Positions 12,319 to 24,865 of a stretch of DNA of 64,000 bases are shown one piece after another. Below the pieces are notes generated by a model. That model had not been told where the DNA came from. It made no database searches and saw nothing but the letters and a program-made list of their open reading frames with translations. How positions within the stretch are numbered: the stretch's first letter is position 1; each line of letters starts with the position of its first letter. Both the position numbers and the translations under genes were made by a program. Source of the DNA: Leptidea sinapis (taxonomy: Eukaryota; Arthropoda; Insecta; Lepidoptera; Pieridae); contig NC_066294.1 in the NCBI RefSeq assembly GCF_905404315.1, positions 10,565,501 through 10,629,500 on the forward strand, given 5' to 3'.

Positions 12319-12821
12319 GTTTTTTTAATATACACATATTGATGAAGTTTTCATTTCTGTCTAATGTCTTTATCACGTCAAATATACCAGTGAAAGTGTT
12401 TTACACGCCTAAACAAAATTTTGCTTCAAATATTTGAGCATATTCAATTTACTGTTCGTATTGCCCCGTAGATCTACGCGGCCGCTTGTAGGTACTAAAA
12501 ACATGTATGTGTAATAAATGAACTGTAATCGAATTTATCCTTTCTAAAATGACTCTTGTTAGCCGGGGTGCCAAACTGATGGAAATCAATAAATATTGCG
12601 ACCCCCCTAATGCAATGATGGATTGTGGCACTTATCTGTTGGCGACATCGCTGACCGTGTTAGATATGTGTTTACTGTTTTACTAAGAACATTGTTCAAT
12701 GTTAATGTTATTTATTGCAAATGTTATCACTTAGCTAATGAAATGTTTGTCATAAATTAAAATAACACTAACAAGGAATGCGACAAGTGAATGAGAGAAT
12801 ATTTTTTTTTTGTAATTGAAT

Positions 12822-13290
12822 ATATTTATTCAAACAAAACAAATCTTATACTTATATTTACAATATTACATAAAATTAAAACTATCATTACGTGGAAGCG
12901 TACCTAAAATACTGGCAGCATTTCCGCGCTGGATATCTAGGCTGATCCGTTGACCGAGATAGCTGCCATCGCTTGGGTTTCAAGTAGCCTTATTGAGGCG
13001 CGAAGATAGTATTTTGAACATTCTCCGCGCCTCTGGGCCCCACGGGCCAAGTGTTTCGACGCCACAGGGTATAAAGATGTATGACTCACTGAGACCAACA
13101 TATTTGCGACGCTTGCCGTCTTCAGCAGTCGAAGCAGCAGACGTTACTTGGACATGAGAAGGTGCCAGAGTGTCGACGTAAGTCGCGTCCCACACCAGCG
13201 ACCTTCCCCGTGCCCAATCCACCAGCGTCATTCCATCAGGACGCTTGCCATCGCGGCGGATAATACCATTTGGCTCTAAAACAGCTGGTA
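12822..13290 (-). mobile_element. LINE 3' end (family H)
   Basis: Minus frame reads GIIRRDGKRPDGMTLVDWAR, GRSLVWDATYVDTLAPSHVQ, AEDGKRRKYVGLSESY and VETLGPWGPEARRMFKILSS, the C-terminus of an RT-encoding element, followed by its 3' UTR to 12822. Longer than the copy at 689-1100. 5'-truncated. Confidence 0.75.
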
Positions 13291-13447
13291 TAGTAATAAA
13301 TTTTTATATACATTATTTGGTAGAAATAATCTTTAATACGGTTCCAAATGTTATGACTTTTTCTTGAATGTTAATTCCGCTAAGTTGTCCTTCTTAATAA
13401 ATCCGTAATAAATTCCACACGTGTTTTGCCTTTACACGAAGTATCGT

Positions 13448-13707
13448 TTCACGGCGCCTATTTATGCAGTGAAGCAGAAATGTATAAACATTACTGTGTT
13501 TCGGTCTGCAGGACGCCGTTGCTAGTGAAATTACTGCGCAAATGAGACTTAACTTATGTCTCAAGTTGACGAGCACAGTTGTTGGGCCAATCAGAATTTT
13601 TGGATTTTTCAAGAATCCTGAGTGGCACTGCATTGTAATGGGCAGGACGTATCAATTACCATCAGCTCAGCGTCCTGCTCGTCTTGTATCTTATTTTCAT
13701 ACGAAAA
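13448..13707 (+). repeat. Family B interspersed repeat, 5'-truncated
   Basis: Starts within the ACGGCGCCTATTTATGC segment and runs to the TTTTCATACGAAAAA tail; the palindromic block is weakened by substitutions. Confidence 0.72.
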
Positions 13708-13709
13708 AT

Positions 13710-15045
13710 ATCTTCAGCAGATGTTGCCTCGCCCGATTCTGATATGAGACTAACACTCAATGAAAAACTCATTACAATCGGATATTATTATAGGTTTCCG
13801 CAAAATAACACCTCATTCAATAGATTTTCTTGACGTTTCGTTCACCTTACAGTTACACCTTGTGTTCACGGAAGAATCATGGTCAGGAATTCGAGATGAC
13901 ATTCTATTTAACTTTTTTCCGTTACGAATATAGAACCTATAAGGGCTTGTACACGATACTCAAAATCAGCTTGATGTGAAATAATTCGCAAGAACATACA
14001 TGTATATAACCACATATACTAAGTAAATACGATTATAACACATGCTACAACCATAAGAATCATTTAAAGGAAGAGCGGCGCAAATGCACTGATTGGCATT
14101 GCTAGCGGCGGCATCGTGTGCCGGATCGTCTCCTTCCCTCAAATATATACGATAATTTATATTTATACAGTTAATTCTTTATTACTTTTTATGAAAAAGT
14201 TTATATATTCTACTCATATATTCAGATGCAGCACCTTACAAATCAATTTGTTATGTACATTACAGCTATTGTGAAATACACTATTTTATTGAAAAGAGTG
14301 GCCGTTGAATTTCTTATATTATATTCTTCTCACGAGCTCAACTATTTACGGATATATGGTAAATTCAGTAATTTAAAAGAAATATTTGTAGTGGCGATTC
14401 AAAAGCGATTAGTTTCAGCATAATTAAATAAAAGTTATTTGACTTGACTTTGACTTTGAGCCCAAATACAGTTTACATATAAAACAAGCTTTTAAGTTTG
14501 CTTACCTTCAGAATTCATCTTTTCAGGCTACATTATTTGTGAGAAAATGCGTAAATTATTACTAATAGTATAATTTTGTGTAAAGTGTCGTTGTAGGTAT
14601 ATGATATGATTAAATATTTGGATACTATGGTTTTGTTATTTAAGTACCTTTCGAATAGGGGTCTTATTACATTTTGACAGAACTTTCATGTCTAGAAATA
14701 ATACAGGGGCGCTTTTGTGACAACCCTGCCTTATAAAGTAGTGCGCACACTGAGTTTTGTTTCTTTACAACATTTTCAAAAAAAAAAAATTATATGTCTA
14801 TTAGTTTTATCTTAAAATAAAATATATAACTGAGGTTCATATTATTTAAAATAGCAGCCATTGGTGACCAATTTCTATCGAATTATATACATTTCATATT
14901 TACAAGTATCGTTTCTGAACATTTTTTATCAATTTACTTAAAGGATGGATCATTCTCATAAAGAAAATGTATGGACTAAATATTATTCCTTTTTGAGAAA
15001 AATTACGAGGCGAGAAAATGGTCCCGATCGTGAATGATAATCTTT
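13710..15045. other. Spacer with one LINE-tail-like remnant
   Basis: Mostly featureless. At 14424-14455 a run AAAAGTTATTTGACTTGACT looks like a LINE microsatellite tail on the plus strand; the body upstream is not recognisable. Confidence 0.4.
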
Positions 15046-15049
15046 GTCC

Positions 15050-15272
15050 ATTTTAATGCAGGACTTTTCATTGAACACAAAATTCTGAGCGGCACCGCAA
15101 TTGATTTCTCATCATCACTTTGAGACATTACACATTCAGATTTATTGGCCGACTGATTTCATTAGCCACAGCAAATTTTAAACGGTAACACGATAGTGCT
15201 TGCACGTTACTGCTTCACGAGAGAAAAAGACGATGATGCGGTACTCACCTAGTCGACTTCCTATGCAGCGAT
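15050..15272 (-). repeat. Diverged family B repeat
   Basis: Recognisable only by landmarks such as AAATTCTGAGCGGCACCGCA and TTACTGCTTCACG; many substitutions mark it as one of the oldest copies here. Confidence 0.55.
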
Positions 15273-15603
15273 CCATAAACCAAACAAAATTGTAGACTAT
15301 TTTGATTTTTTTTATTTTGAGCTTGTTTAAACCTGTTGCGTGCAGTTTCCAATTTTTTAAATGTGTATGTGGATGTAGTGCAATGTACGCCTACCTTTAT
15401 AATTCATCGTTACGAATGACTGCGTGTTCTTATTTATTAGAAATGCACGCTAGTCACGCTATATAGAATCTGAGATATAGAAAATAAATAACAAATAGTT
15501 ATTTATACATAGATAATTATTTGTAGCTTTATTGATTGGCTCAAATTCAGGTATTATAATAAATTTACAATTAACAGTGGCAGGTTTCTTTATAGGATAT
15601 TTC

Positions 15604-15892
15604 TATCACAGGATGCCGGCTAGATTATGGGTACCACAACGGCGCCTATTTCTGCCGTGAAGCAGTATGTATAAGCTAATACTTGTGTTTCGGTCTGAAG
15701 GGCGTCGTAGCTAGTGAAAATATTTGGCAAATGATCTTAACATCTTATGTCTAAAGGGTACGAGCGCAATTGTAGTGCCCCTCAGAGTTTATAATTTTTT
15801 TAAGAATCCTGTACGGCACTGTATTGTAATCGGTAGGGCGTATCAATAACCATCAGCTGCATGTTCTACTCGTCTCAGTCCTTACTTTCATT
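15604..15892 (+). repeat. Family B interspersed repeat
   Basis: From CACAGGATGCCGGCTAGATT to CAGTCCTTACTTTCATTTAA, missing the first 12 or so bases of the consensus. Confidence 0.75.
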
Positions 15893-16446
15893 TAAATTTT
15901 TTTTTTAATTTAATTTCAGCCTATCGATATTGGTTATTTCTATAAACTGCATCACTTTTCTTTCCAGAAAATATCCTATATGTATTTCAAATTATAGTAG
16001 ACAACAATATTGTATTATTTTATCGTTTGTAAACAGTAACAAGTTTTACTAAATATTGTTTGCATTTAGGTTTATTTACGTATAAATGGTCTGTCATTCA
16101 TGGTGGTACCAGGGCGCCATAGACAATCCTCAATCCGACCCTCTTATATTAACCCGTTCGGACTAACGACTTCACTATCGTTCAGAGCACACATGCGACT
16201 GACAGAATTGTTATTACATCATTAATAAAATTACAAAACTCCGGGCCCATGTGCTACGCTATTCAAACTTTACAGTCCATTCCGTTATCCAAGGGTTGTG
16301 TGTTCTTAATTAAATTTGGGCAATAATCGCTGTAGTTTATAAGGAAGTTAAATGTAACAGTGTCAATTGTTTAAATTATGCCATATCACGTTTTGCTGTA
16401 CACGTGCTATAAGATAATGACGTCATATGTTTTTAAGAATTTGACG

Positions 16447-16676
16447 GCTGATATAGCCGAATGGTTAGTGACTACTAAGCTACAGATCCCGGGCTCGAAT
16501 CCCGGTAGGTGCAATCATTTATATGATGATTATGGATGTTTGTTTCCGAGTCATGAATGTTTATAACAATGTATATTTAAGTAAGTATATTGTATTAAAT
16601 ATATTATTGTCTTGCACCCATAGTACAGGCTATGCCTAATTTGGGGCAAGATAATTTGTGTAAAAGTGTGTTTGAT
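16447..16676 (+). repeat. tRNA-derived SINE (family F), near complete
   Basis: tRNA-like head TATAGCCGAATGGTTAGTGA (A-box region) and GGGCTCGAATCCCGGTAGGT (B-box), then a body with TGTTTCCGAGTCATG, TATTGTATTAAATAT and the end TTGGGGCAAGATAATTTGTG. The head would not fold as a working tRNA with an intact acceptor stem, so it is a SINE promoter, not a tRNA gene. Confidence 0.82.
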
Positions 16677-16851
16677 GGATGCATGTACTGGACTGGATTA
16701 TTTTATTTATTTTACTGTTGAATCCTAGTTTAAAAGTCATATGGCTATTTTTTGATGGTCACTTTTGGCATGACACGAAACTTTGTTGGTTTATTATTTG
16801 AGGTAAGTTTTATTTTATTTTGAATTGTCTGAAATAAGGAATTCCGTATTT

Positions 16852-17124
16852 ATATGCTTTTACAATAGGATCCCAGAAAATACAAGCCAACTGTGTTAAG
16901 AAATTTACATGAATTCTTAAAAGAAATTGTGTGGTAAAGGTTTTTTTTACATAAATGATTTTCTTAATGATACCACAGATTGGGAATGGAGCGAACACAC
17001 TATTAAGTTAAGTTTATTGCGCCTGTTCTTTTCGGTTTGAGGCACATTAATATGAATAGGTGGTAGTTTTCAACTTTCATTATGTGATTTTAAATCCTAT
17101 TTTGAATAAAAATATTTGAATTTA
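16852..17124 (+). mobile_element. Family A LINE 3' fragment
   Basis: Contains the ORF end (ACATAAATGATTTTCTTAAT, GATTGGGAATGGAGCG) and the 3' UTR with the TTGAATAAAAATATTTGAAT tail. Several indels. Confidence 0.8.
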
Positions 17125-18285
17125 GATAGCAATTCTAATTTTTAAACAATACAAAAACCCAATCTTGGTGCGTAGTATAATAATTAATTTATATATCACA
17201 ATGCCTAATCAAATGCAAACCTGAATGCTTAAATATTTGAGCTATTTTTACAATAAGTAGCTGATTATTTAACAAGGATAAATGAACATCGCTATTACAA
17301 TATCTAAAACAGTTTTAAATGCATAAAAGTAACTTGACTTAGTAGTTTATACATTTCGTTCGTAATAATTTGAAATGTACATTACCTTAACACGTTAAAA
17401 CATAAGTGGCATTCTGTTATCTTCAAAACTTGAAGAGTTGCAATTACATTTACGGTGAGGTGAACATTTAACAGTTTTACCGTGAACAGTGTAAAAAGTT
17501 AAGTTGCGATCTCATTGCGATATGAAAGATCCTATGAGAGGCAAGTATGCTGAGGGCTCGATATTAAAAGGCTTAGAAGTGTTGGGCCCGAAAAGCCTCT
17601 GAAGATCGCTGTAGCTCGCCCACTTAAGCACAGTATTAAGGGCACTTCCGACTCAGGGGCGACCCTATATTATCCTTGCCTTTTACGTACATGAAGAGAA
17701 AATTTTATATTCGTTTTATGTTATCCTGATTACAAACAGGCGTATACAATTTTAAGTAGGTAATTAGAGGTAATTATAAATGATGAGATGGGTCCGTAAA
17801 TAATACAACGGAGAGGAAATGGAGAGGTATTTTCAAGTGCTAATAAATTTTGGTGAAAAATTTTGATTATGATGAAAGCTACTCGAGTTATGACAGATAA
17901 ATAAAATAATATTTATCTTCCCGGGAACTGAGTAAGTTATTTTTCTTTCTACTTCTTATGAGTGAAAATAAATAGTATTAATTAAAAAAAAAGTATCGTT
18001 GGTGGAAGAAATTCATAATTATTGTGTGTCGTAGTAAAGAAATAGCGAAGGCTGTTATGAAACTGTGAAATGCAGCTTGTTCTAATAGCATATCGAATTG
18101 TTTAGTTTATGAAACTTTCCAGTAAGTTAAAGAGAAAAATATCATTGGTTAAAGATTTAGGGTTGGCTAGATGAAAATTCAAAGGTTATTGATTATAATA
18201 TTAACCAGAGATAGACATCATAAAATGTGACGTCATATCTTTGTTTTGTTATTTTTCTTTTTGTTTTGCGAGATAAGGACAGAAG
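17125..18285. other. No recognisable feature
   Basis: About 1.1 kb. A GC-richer segment at 17560-17660 could be a decayed LINE fragment, but I cannot assign it. Confidence 0.4.
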
Positions 18286-18287
18286 AT

Positions 18288-18591
18288 ACCAGTGGGAGGC
18301 TTTGCACCGGATGCCGGCTAGATTATGGGTACCACAACGGCGCTTATTTCTGCTGTGAAGCAGAAATGTGTATGCATTACTGTGTTTCAGTCTGAAGGGC
18401 GCTAGTGAAATTACTGGGCAAATGAAACTTGACAACTTATGTCTCAAGATGACGAGAACAGTTGTAGTGCCGCTCAAATTTTTTGGGTTTTTCAATAATC
18501 CAGAGCGGCGCTGCATTGTAAAAGGCAGGGCGTATCAATTACCAACAGCTGAATGTCCTGCTCGTCTCGTTACTTATTTTCATAAAAAAAA
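18288..18591 (+). repeat. Family B interspersed repeat
   Basis: CCAGTGGGAGGC at the start, complete palindromic block at about 18470-18515, and a TTTTCATAAAAAAA tail. Confidence 0.8.
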
Positions 18592-18739
18592 GACAGTCAG
18601 TTCAAAGATTTCACTATCTGGAACCTTGTATTTCTTTTTTTTATTTTCAGTTTATATCACAATACGATAAGATCTGAAAGAAAATGTCAGGGATTGGGAA
18701 TGGAATGTTGAAATAGCTAATTTAATGAACTAATCAAAT

Positions 18740-18880
18740 ATATAAGGCGAGTGTGTGGCAAGTTGTCCGAAGAAGACCTCGTAGAACATTCATCGACCAA
18801 ACTGGTGACGTTTTAAAAAAAGGTTCAAAGCACCTGGAATTGGTGAGCATGTATGAAGGAAGAATTTAAGGAGTGTGTGT
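18740..18880 (+). mobile_element. LINE C-terminal fragment and (GT)n
   Basis: A plus frame reads RRRPRRTFIDQTGDVLKKGS, resembling the GRPRxTYIDQI..VLKKG end of a lepidopteran LINE ORF, followed by a short (GT)n run at 18873-18889. Confidence 0.4.
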
Positions 18881-19315
18881 GTGTGTGTGCTTACATCATT
18901 ATGGTTAATCTTAGTTTATTATAAAAAATTAAAGAAAATCAGTCAACTACGTAACGCATTTTTAATTTTTACTTAAAAGCATTCCATTATCAAAACAGAC
19001 CACAGACACCACACCTTTTATTGAAATCACATTTTGTACGACAAGCCACCCCTCAATGACGCCGATGCGACGAAACGTTATCAAGCCATTAATTTTTAAT
19101 TGAATTATACTCATTGCGTATTTGAATCACTTAGAAACATGATCAAGCATATTGTCTTAATCAAATTTTATGTAATTAGAGATGCCTGATATATTTACAA
19201 ATATTTCCATAAATTAAATGAAAAATAAATAACGTATTTTTTGGGTGTCTTCCGAGGACAATCAAGCATACATAGGGGTCATACACACCACACTTCGTCA
19301 CAGAAACTGTAGTAT

Positions 19316-19368
19316 ATGGGACGAGAAGATTTTACGGAGCTTACCGAACGCTACCCATTCGAGTATTT
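19316..19368 (-). mobile_element. RTE-clade LINE fragment
   Basis: GACGAGAAGATTTTACGGAG and CTTACCGAACGCTACCCA repeat the segment at 20319-20360 within the larger RTE copy. Confidence 0.55.
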
Positions 19369-19857
19369 ATATAATAACTAGCTGATACCCTCGACTTAGG
19401 CTGCGTGCACACAAGACTAAGCACGTAGTACTTATAAAAATCTTTGATTCTTAAATCTTTATTAACTTTATATTTAATGAAGATTCGGAATATATTTGTT
19501 CTAGTGGCCCTTAGGCCAAGTGTCTAAAGAATAAAACTAAGAAGACTTCATTATTAAAGTATATCCAATTTTCCATGATGCTCGCTCAAATGAACACCAT
19601 TATCATTTTATTTATATTGATATTATTATAATATTAATTGATTGTTTTTTTTTTGTTTGAGTGGAAAAGAGTCATAGGACACATGACTCTTTTCCACAGT
19701 CATTTTATACCTGTCACATTCATATAACAGGTATGAAGATGGTTCTCATCCACTTAATATCTTTATTCGGGCTGGGGGGCCGGTCATTCTGGTTCATGTG
19801 CGTGAAAGGATGCTCTGTGTGACTTGTCGATCCTGATGCGGACTTTGCTTTTACGAT

Positions 19858-21040
19858 CATCATCATCAGCCGGAAGACGTCCAATGCTGGACAGAGGCCT
19901 CCCCAAAAGATTTCCACGACGATCGGTCCTGCGCTGCCCTCATCCAACGTATTCCGGCTATCTTGACCAGACTGTCGGGGGTAACATCTTGTGGGGGACC
20001 TACCAACACTGAGTCTTCCGGTACGTGGTCGCCATACGAGGACTTTACTGCCCCAACGGCCATCTGCCTGTCAAACTATGTGCCCTGCCCACTGCCACTT
20101 CAGTTTCGCAATCACTTGGACTATTTCGATAACTTTGGTTCTGCTCATTTCTGATTCGATTTCGCAGGGAAACTCCGAGCATAGCCCTCTCCATTGCTCT
20201 CTGAGCGACAATGAGCTTTCTCATAAGGCCCGTAGTTAGTGACTACATCTGCGTACCGTAAGTCATCACTGGCAACACACACTGGTTGAAAACCTTCATA
20301 TTCAGACACTGTGGTATTTAAGACGAGAAGATTTTACGTAGCTTACCGAACGCTGCCCATCCGAGTTGGATTCGACGTGTGAACTCTTTTGCGAAATTCG
20401 ACCTGCCTAACTGGATTGCTTGTCCGAGGTAGAAGTACTCGTCGACAATTTCGAGAGTACAGTTCTCAATTGTTATGGGAGTAGGTGCGACATGCACATT
20501 TGACATGATCTTCATCTTGTCCATGTTCATTTTGAGACATAGTCCTTGGGATGCTATATTGAGGCCGTCGAGCAAATCGCTTAAGTCTTCCATGGCCGAT
20601 TCCATGGTCTTCGAAGGTGAGTGATGTATTCGCCGTTGATGTTAATTCCCAGTCCGTTCCAGTCCAGAAGCTTAAAGACTTCTTCCAACGCAGCGGTGAA
20701 CAGCTTGGACGATATGACATCGCCTTGTCTGACTCCCCGCCGCAGTAGGATAGGCTTTAAGATCTGATCCTGGAGACGGACTAACATGGTGGCGTTTCTA
20801 TACAAACACTTCAACGCTTTGATACATCGGTAATCAATGTGGCACCTCTGGAGAGATTGAAGCACCGCCCAGGTCTCGATCGAATCAAAGGCTTTCTCAT
20901 AGTCCACGAACGCCAAGCATAGTGGCTGGTTATACTGTTCTGTCTTCTGTATAACCTGCCGCAGCGTATGTATGTGGTCTATGGTGCTATAGCCTTTTCG
21001 GAATCCGACTTGTTCCGGAGGCTGGAAGTTGTCAACTCAA
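19858..21040 (-). mobile_element. 5'-truncated RTE-clade LINE with reverse transcriptase remnant
   Basis: The minus strand from about 21035 reads QVGFRKGYSTIDHIHTLRQV, then LCLAFVDYEKAFDSIETWAV (first catalytic Asp block), RRGVRQGDVISSKLFTAALE and, after a deletion that removes the AxDD motif, NMDKMKIMSNVHVAP and EYFYLGQAIQLGRSNFAKEF. It ends at a GATGATGATGAT tail at 19858. The missing catalytic aspartates and frame breaks make it inactive. It is distinct from the jockey/CR1-like family A. Confidence 0.85.
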
Positions 21041-21563
21041 ATGTTGTTTGTATACTGCCGAACTTAAAGGCTGGAAACACTCCTTTGTTCATTTACCATC
21101 AAGTAACCGATCAAGCTTGAGGTCCCTTCTTAATTTAAAAATAAAATATTATTCGGCTTAACGTCTGAACACAGAACAGGCGTAGAAGATTCACCTATCT
21201 ATACTAATATTTTAAAGAGGTACAGTTTGTGAGTTTGTGAGGCTGTAGAGGGTACCAAAAGGAAGCCACACTATTTGTGAGTGTCATATGCTATAAATTA
21301 AAATGAATAGATAAATTAACCGAATAAAAGAAAATACTCTTTTGTGGTAGTCGGTTTGCAGGAAAAACATTCGAATGAAAACTTTTCTTACGAAAACTGC
21401 CTTAACGATGAGAGAAGTTTGATTATTTTGTATATATTTATGTTTTGGCAGCAAAAGAACACCAACAACTATGGTTAAAACTGATATAATTATATATTTG
21501 TATAACTTAAATTATTTGTACCCTTATTTATACTTCAAATTATATGAGGAAAATCTTTTTGAA

Positions 21564-21772
21564 GTTATACTTCTTTAGGTGCGTTATGAAAAAATGATGA
21601 GAGTGAAAATTTAAGATGCGCGCGCATCACTTTAACACAAAAGAAACAGGGTGAAGTTCGTTCCTAAAACTTTCTGACGTTTGCGACATTCGTTATTTTT
21701 TTTTTTGGTATCGTTCATTATTAGGATAGGCAAAGGATTCAAGCCGGTACAGCCGTATTCGTTATTTAATAA
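21564..21772 (+). repeat. Family J repeat with tRNA-like B-box
   Basis: Contains GGTGCGTTATGAAAAAATGA, GACGTTTGCGACATTCG and GGATTCAAGCCGGTACAGCC. The reverse of this segment recurs at 40679-40885 and partly at 23082-23250. GATTCAAGCC fits a pol III B-box, so it may be a SINE, tail first. Confidence 0.55.
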
Positions 21773-21779
21773 TTAATTG

Positions 21780-22540
21780 TCAAAGTCATCGTTGCAAGAT
21801 TTTTACTATAATATTGTTTTTTCTACAAACGTAGAATAGCACGAGGAATAAATAATTTTAAGGATTTATGCTTTGTTAGGCCAAAGAATTATAACTGCTT
21901 GCGTACATACATAATTACACACACACTTTTTTTTGATGTCATCAGTAAGGCTATTTAAATGCAGATATTAAATTTATTATTTATGACATTTTAAGTATCT
22001 ATTAAAAGTACCTAACCTAGGACTTAACTATCTAAAGCTCTAAATAAAATAATAAACTTAATTTTCTCACCTCACTATATCTCACTTGTAGCTTTTGCTA
22101 TAAAAATCTGGGTAGTAAATGTAAATTTAAATAGCGTTAGAAATAAACGATAGCAGTATATAAGACTTAACCGGTAATTATCTTTACGGAAGAAATATTT
22201 CCGTCGGTTCGCAACACCGAGAGCGTTGATCAGTTAACTTTAAAGCTCATTAAAATTGATGCTTCATTCGCTACGTGTAAAATTCCATGCCAGCGGAAAA
22301 TTAAAACGATACCCCAGGCGACCGCTGCTTTTCCACTCTACATAAAAACTGGGGTAAGAGAAAAACATGAAATATACGTTCACTGTATAACTTCATAAAA
22401 CAAAAAGTGTAAGAGACAGAAAATTATATCAGCCAAAATTTAGGAATTATTATGGAGAACTACTAACTACTTATTACTCAGGCAAACACCAAAAATTAGC
22501 AAGTGTTGAGTAAAAATTTTGTATGTTATTTATATTATAT
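21780..22540. other. No recognisable feature
   Basis: AT-rich; GC-richer short block near 22200-22330 without a readable signal. Confidence 0.45.
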
Positions 22541-22545
22541 ATATA

Positions 22546-22896
22546 CTAGCTGAACCGACAGACGTTGTTCTGTAGATAATAAAAAAATACTGTTTAAAGG
22601 AATTTGCCTATAATATTTCAAAACATCAAGAATTATTTCGTAAAAATTGCTCCCTGATGTTATAATGAAATTGTTTCACAGCGGAACTGTCAAACCATGC
22701 GTCAATAAATTCTCTCATAAAAAAAAATGACCTTACAAAACAAATATTATATTATGGGTCCCAAATCGAAATAAAAACTATCCTATCTTTCAAGTTGGAC
22801 CAAACTGCACTCCATGAAGTAATCCCCATTAAAATCCGCTCATTATTTTAGGAGTCCATTGCGGACAAACAACGCGACACGTAATTTATATATATA
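22546..22896 (-). mobile_element. Non-autonomous Helitron
   Basis: Minus 3' end ACAACGTCTGTCGGTTCAGC then CTAG and T, the Helitron CTRR-T terminus. The 5' side starts in a TATATATA tract followed by TACGTGTCGCGTTGTTTGTC. The body (GGGACCCATAATATA, TTGACGCATGGTTTGACAGT) is a family I recognise from many lepidopteran genomes. Confidence 0.7.
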
Positions 22897-23081
22897 TTAA
22901 GATATATATATTTATTTGATTAGAAGTGTTCATTATACAAAGTATTGTTGTAAATAAGAGCGAGTACAATATATTTAGTTCTAACTTTGTATACTGTTTT
23001 AGAAATAAATTAATAAAAAAAGTACTAATGTATGCACGCAAGAAGATATACTTCTTGGCCTAACGAAGCCAAAATCATATG

Positions 23082-23250
23082 ATAATAATGGACGAAGAAA
23101 CCAAAAAAAACTACGAATGGCGCAAACATCAGAACATTTTAGGAACCAACTAAAACCTGTGACTATTGTATTACAGTGATGGGCGCGCTTCTAGAAATTT
23201 CATTCTCATCTTATTTTTCATAACGCGCCTAAACAACTCTTAAATCAACA
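23082..23250 (-). repeat. Family J repeat, partial
   Basis: TGGACGAAGAAACCAAAAAA to TTTTTCATAACGCGCCTAAA, oriented opposite to the copy at 21564; the B-box end is missing. Confidence 0.5.
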
Positions 23251-23754
23251 GAAACTTCAATAACGTATACACGCGTAATCCTAAAGATATTCGATATGAA
23301 AATTTACGATTTTGTGTTTCAGAGACAAAGCGTTAGGCCTACGAATAGCTTGTCCATTGTTTGTGCCTTTATATGGGCAGGATACTGTTATCGTACAGTA
23401 ACAGACCGACCACAACCCATTGCTAAATACTCACGAATAACGTACTTACAACGAGTGTCGGGTTGAGATTTGGTTTATGAATTGCTCGCAAATTGAAAAT
23501 GTCAACAATAGTAATGGATACATTTGATTTAATTTAAATTTCGCTCTTCGGCCATCTGCGTGCGTTCGATAATCCAGTTCGTACTACGGAGGTTAACGTT
23601 ATTTTTCATGGATGAATACAATTTTTGTTGTCAATTACGTGCTCGATACAGCTCTGGTAGACTGAATTTTATTGATAAATGTATGAATAGTTTTATGTTT
23701 ACATTCTCGGATGACTGTTTTGTATATTGTTATGATATTACGTTGTGTTACGAA

Positions 23755-24440
23755 ATTTAAAAGAATTGTTAAAAAACGTTTGTGTGGTAAAGGTTATTAT
23801 AACATAAACGACTTTCTTAACACATATCATTATGTGGAATGGAACGAACACCCTCAAGCTATTTAATCTTCTATCTTCTATCTTCTATAATATATATAAA
23901 AATGAATTGCTTTGTTCGTTAGCCTCGCTAAAACTCGAGAACAGCTGAACCGATTTGGCTAATTTTAGACTTAAACTAATTGTGGAAGTCCAGAGAAGGT
24001 TTAAAAGGTGAATAAATATGAAAATGCTCGGAATTAAATAAAAACATCGATTTTAATTTTCCTTTGATGTGTCCACCGTTGTTCAGAAACCCAATTAAAA
24101 TAATAATTTAAAATGAATAACCAATTAGAACTTTTATATCTTTCTAACTTTCTCAGGAGGTAAAACATAAACTTAATTTTGGGTAACAGGTAGCAGGGAG
24201 ATTAACTACAGTTTTAAATTATCAGATTATTTTTAAATCTTAAGTTTTGACAAAAAATAAAAATATAAACACCGATAGTGTTATACTAATTATAAATATT
24301 TATTGTACGATGTTACATTGTAATCTCTATTTTATTCAAAGGAAGCCTGAGGCATACTTTTTCGAATGGGTGATAGTTTTTGACTTTCAATAAGTGAGAT
24401 TATAATATTATGTTTTGAATAAAAATATTTGAATTTGATC
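23755..24440 (+). mobile_element. Family A LINE 3' end, split by a Helitron
   Basis: ORF end (TTTGTGTGGTAAAGGTTATT, ATAAACGACTTTCTTAA) up to 23876, then a 423-bp insert, then 3' UTR from 24300 (GCCTGAGGCATAC, GACTTTCAATAAGTGAG) to the TTGAATAAAAATATTTGAAT tail. The LINE therefore predates the Helitron. Confidence 0.82.
23877..24299 (+). mobile_element. Helitron nested in a LINE, both ends readable
   Basis: Starts TC (after A) and ends CTAA (before T). A hairpin AACAC-CGATA-GTGTT lies just before ATACTAA, the expected Helitron 3' architecture. The body has AACTCGAGAACAGCTGAACC and GTGGAAGTCCAGAGAAGG, diagnostic of the same family as 54407-54894. No ORF. No target-site duplication, as expected. 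Confidence 0.78.
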
Positions 24441-24479
24441 TATAATTAAAGTATCTAGTATCACCTGGTATAAAAAATA

Positions 24480-24780
24480 ATAATAATATATAAAAATAAT
24501 AATATTGGATGCTGCCTGCAACGTTGTTTGCGTGGATGGAGAAGCAGAAAAATACTATATCAGTACCAAGCGTGAAAATATGAAGCCTCTATATTGTCCC
24601 GACCTCTTTTCAAAAAACTTTGTACAAAATTACCTTTTTTCTTCTAGCACCAATCATGAACAAATACAGCCAATATGTTGCTCCAGTCGCATTGGTGAAA
24701 GTTTCATAAAATACTGTCCAGTAGTTCTAGAGATTAGCGTGTTTAAACAACAGACAACAGAAAAATTTATTTTTATATTT
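24480..24780 (+). repeat. Decayed Helitron-like or LINE-related repeat
   Basis: Carries GATGCTGCCTGCAACGTTG and AGTTTCATAAAATACTGTCC then AGTAGTTCTAGAGATTAGCG, a segment I associate with abundant lepidopteran repeats. An open frame of 138 codons crosses it and the next repeat and is fortuitous. Confidence 0.4.
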
Positions 24781-24865
24781 TTGTGCTACAACAACATTCT
24801 CTTAGGTATCTACAACGACTATTTGGAAAATAATATCCAACGCACAGGCACGTCGACTCTACAGT

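Noticed and set aside
16447..16515. Possible tRNA gene (A-box and B-box)
   Set aside because: The acceptor stem does not pair, and the same head recurs at 12140, 36352 and 62327 with a shared non-tRNA body, so it is a SINE.
18873..18889. (GT)n run as a feature of interest
   Set aside because: Short simple repeat, common in any insect genome.
19376..19410. AACTAGCTGATACC as a Helitron end
   Set aside because: Resembles a reversed CTAG terminus, but no body of a known family follows.
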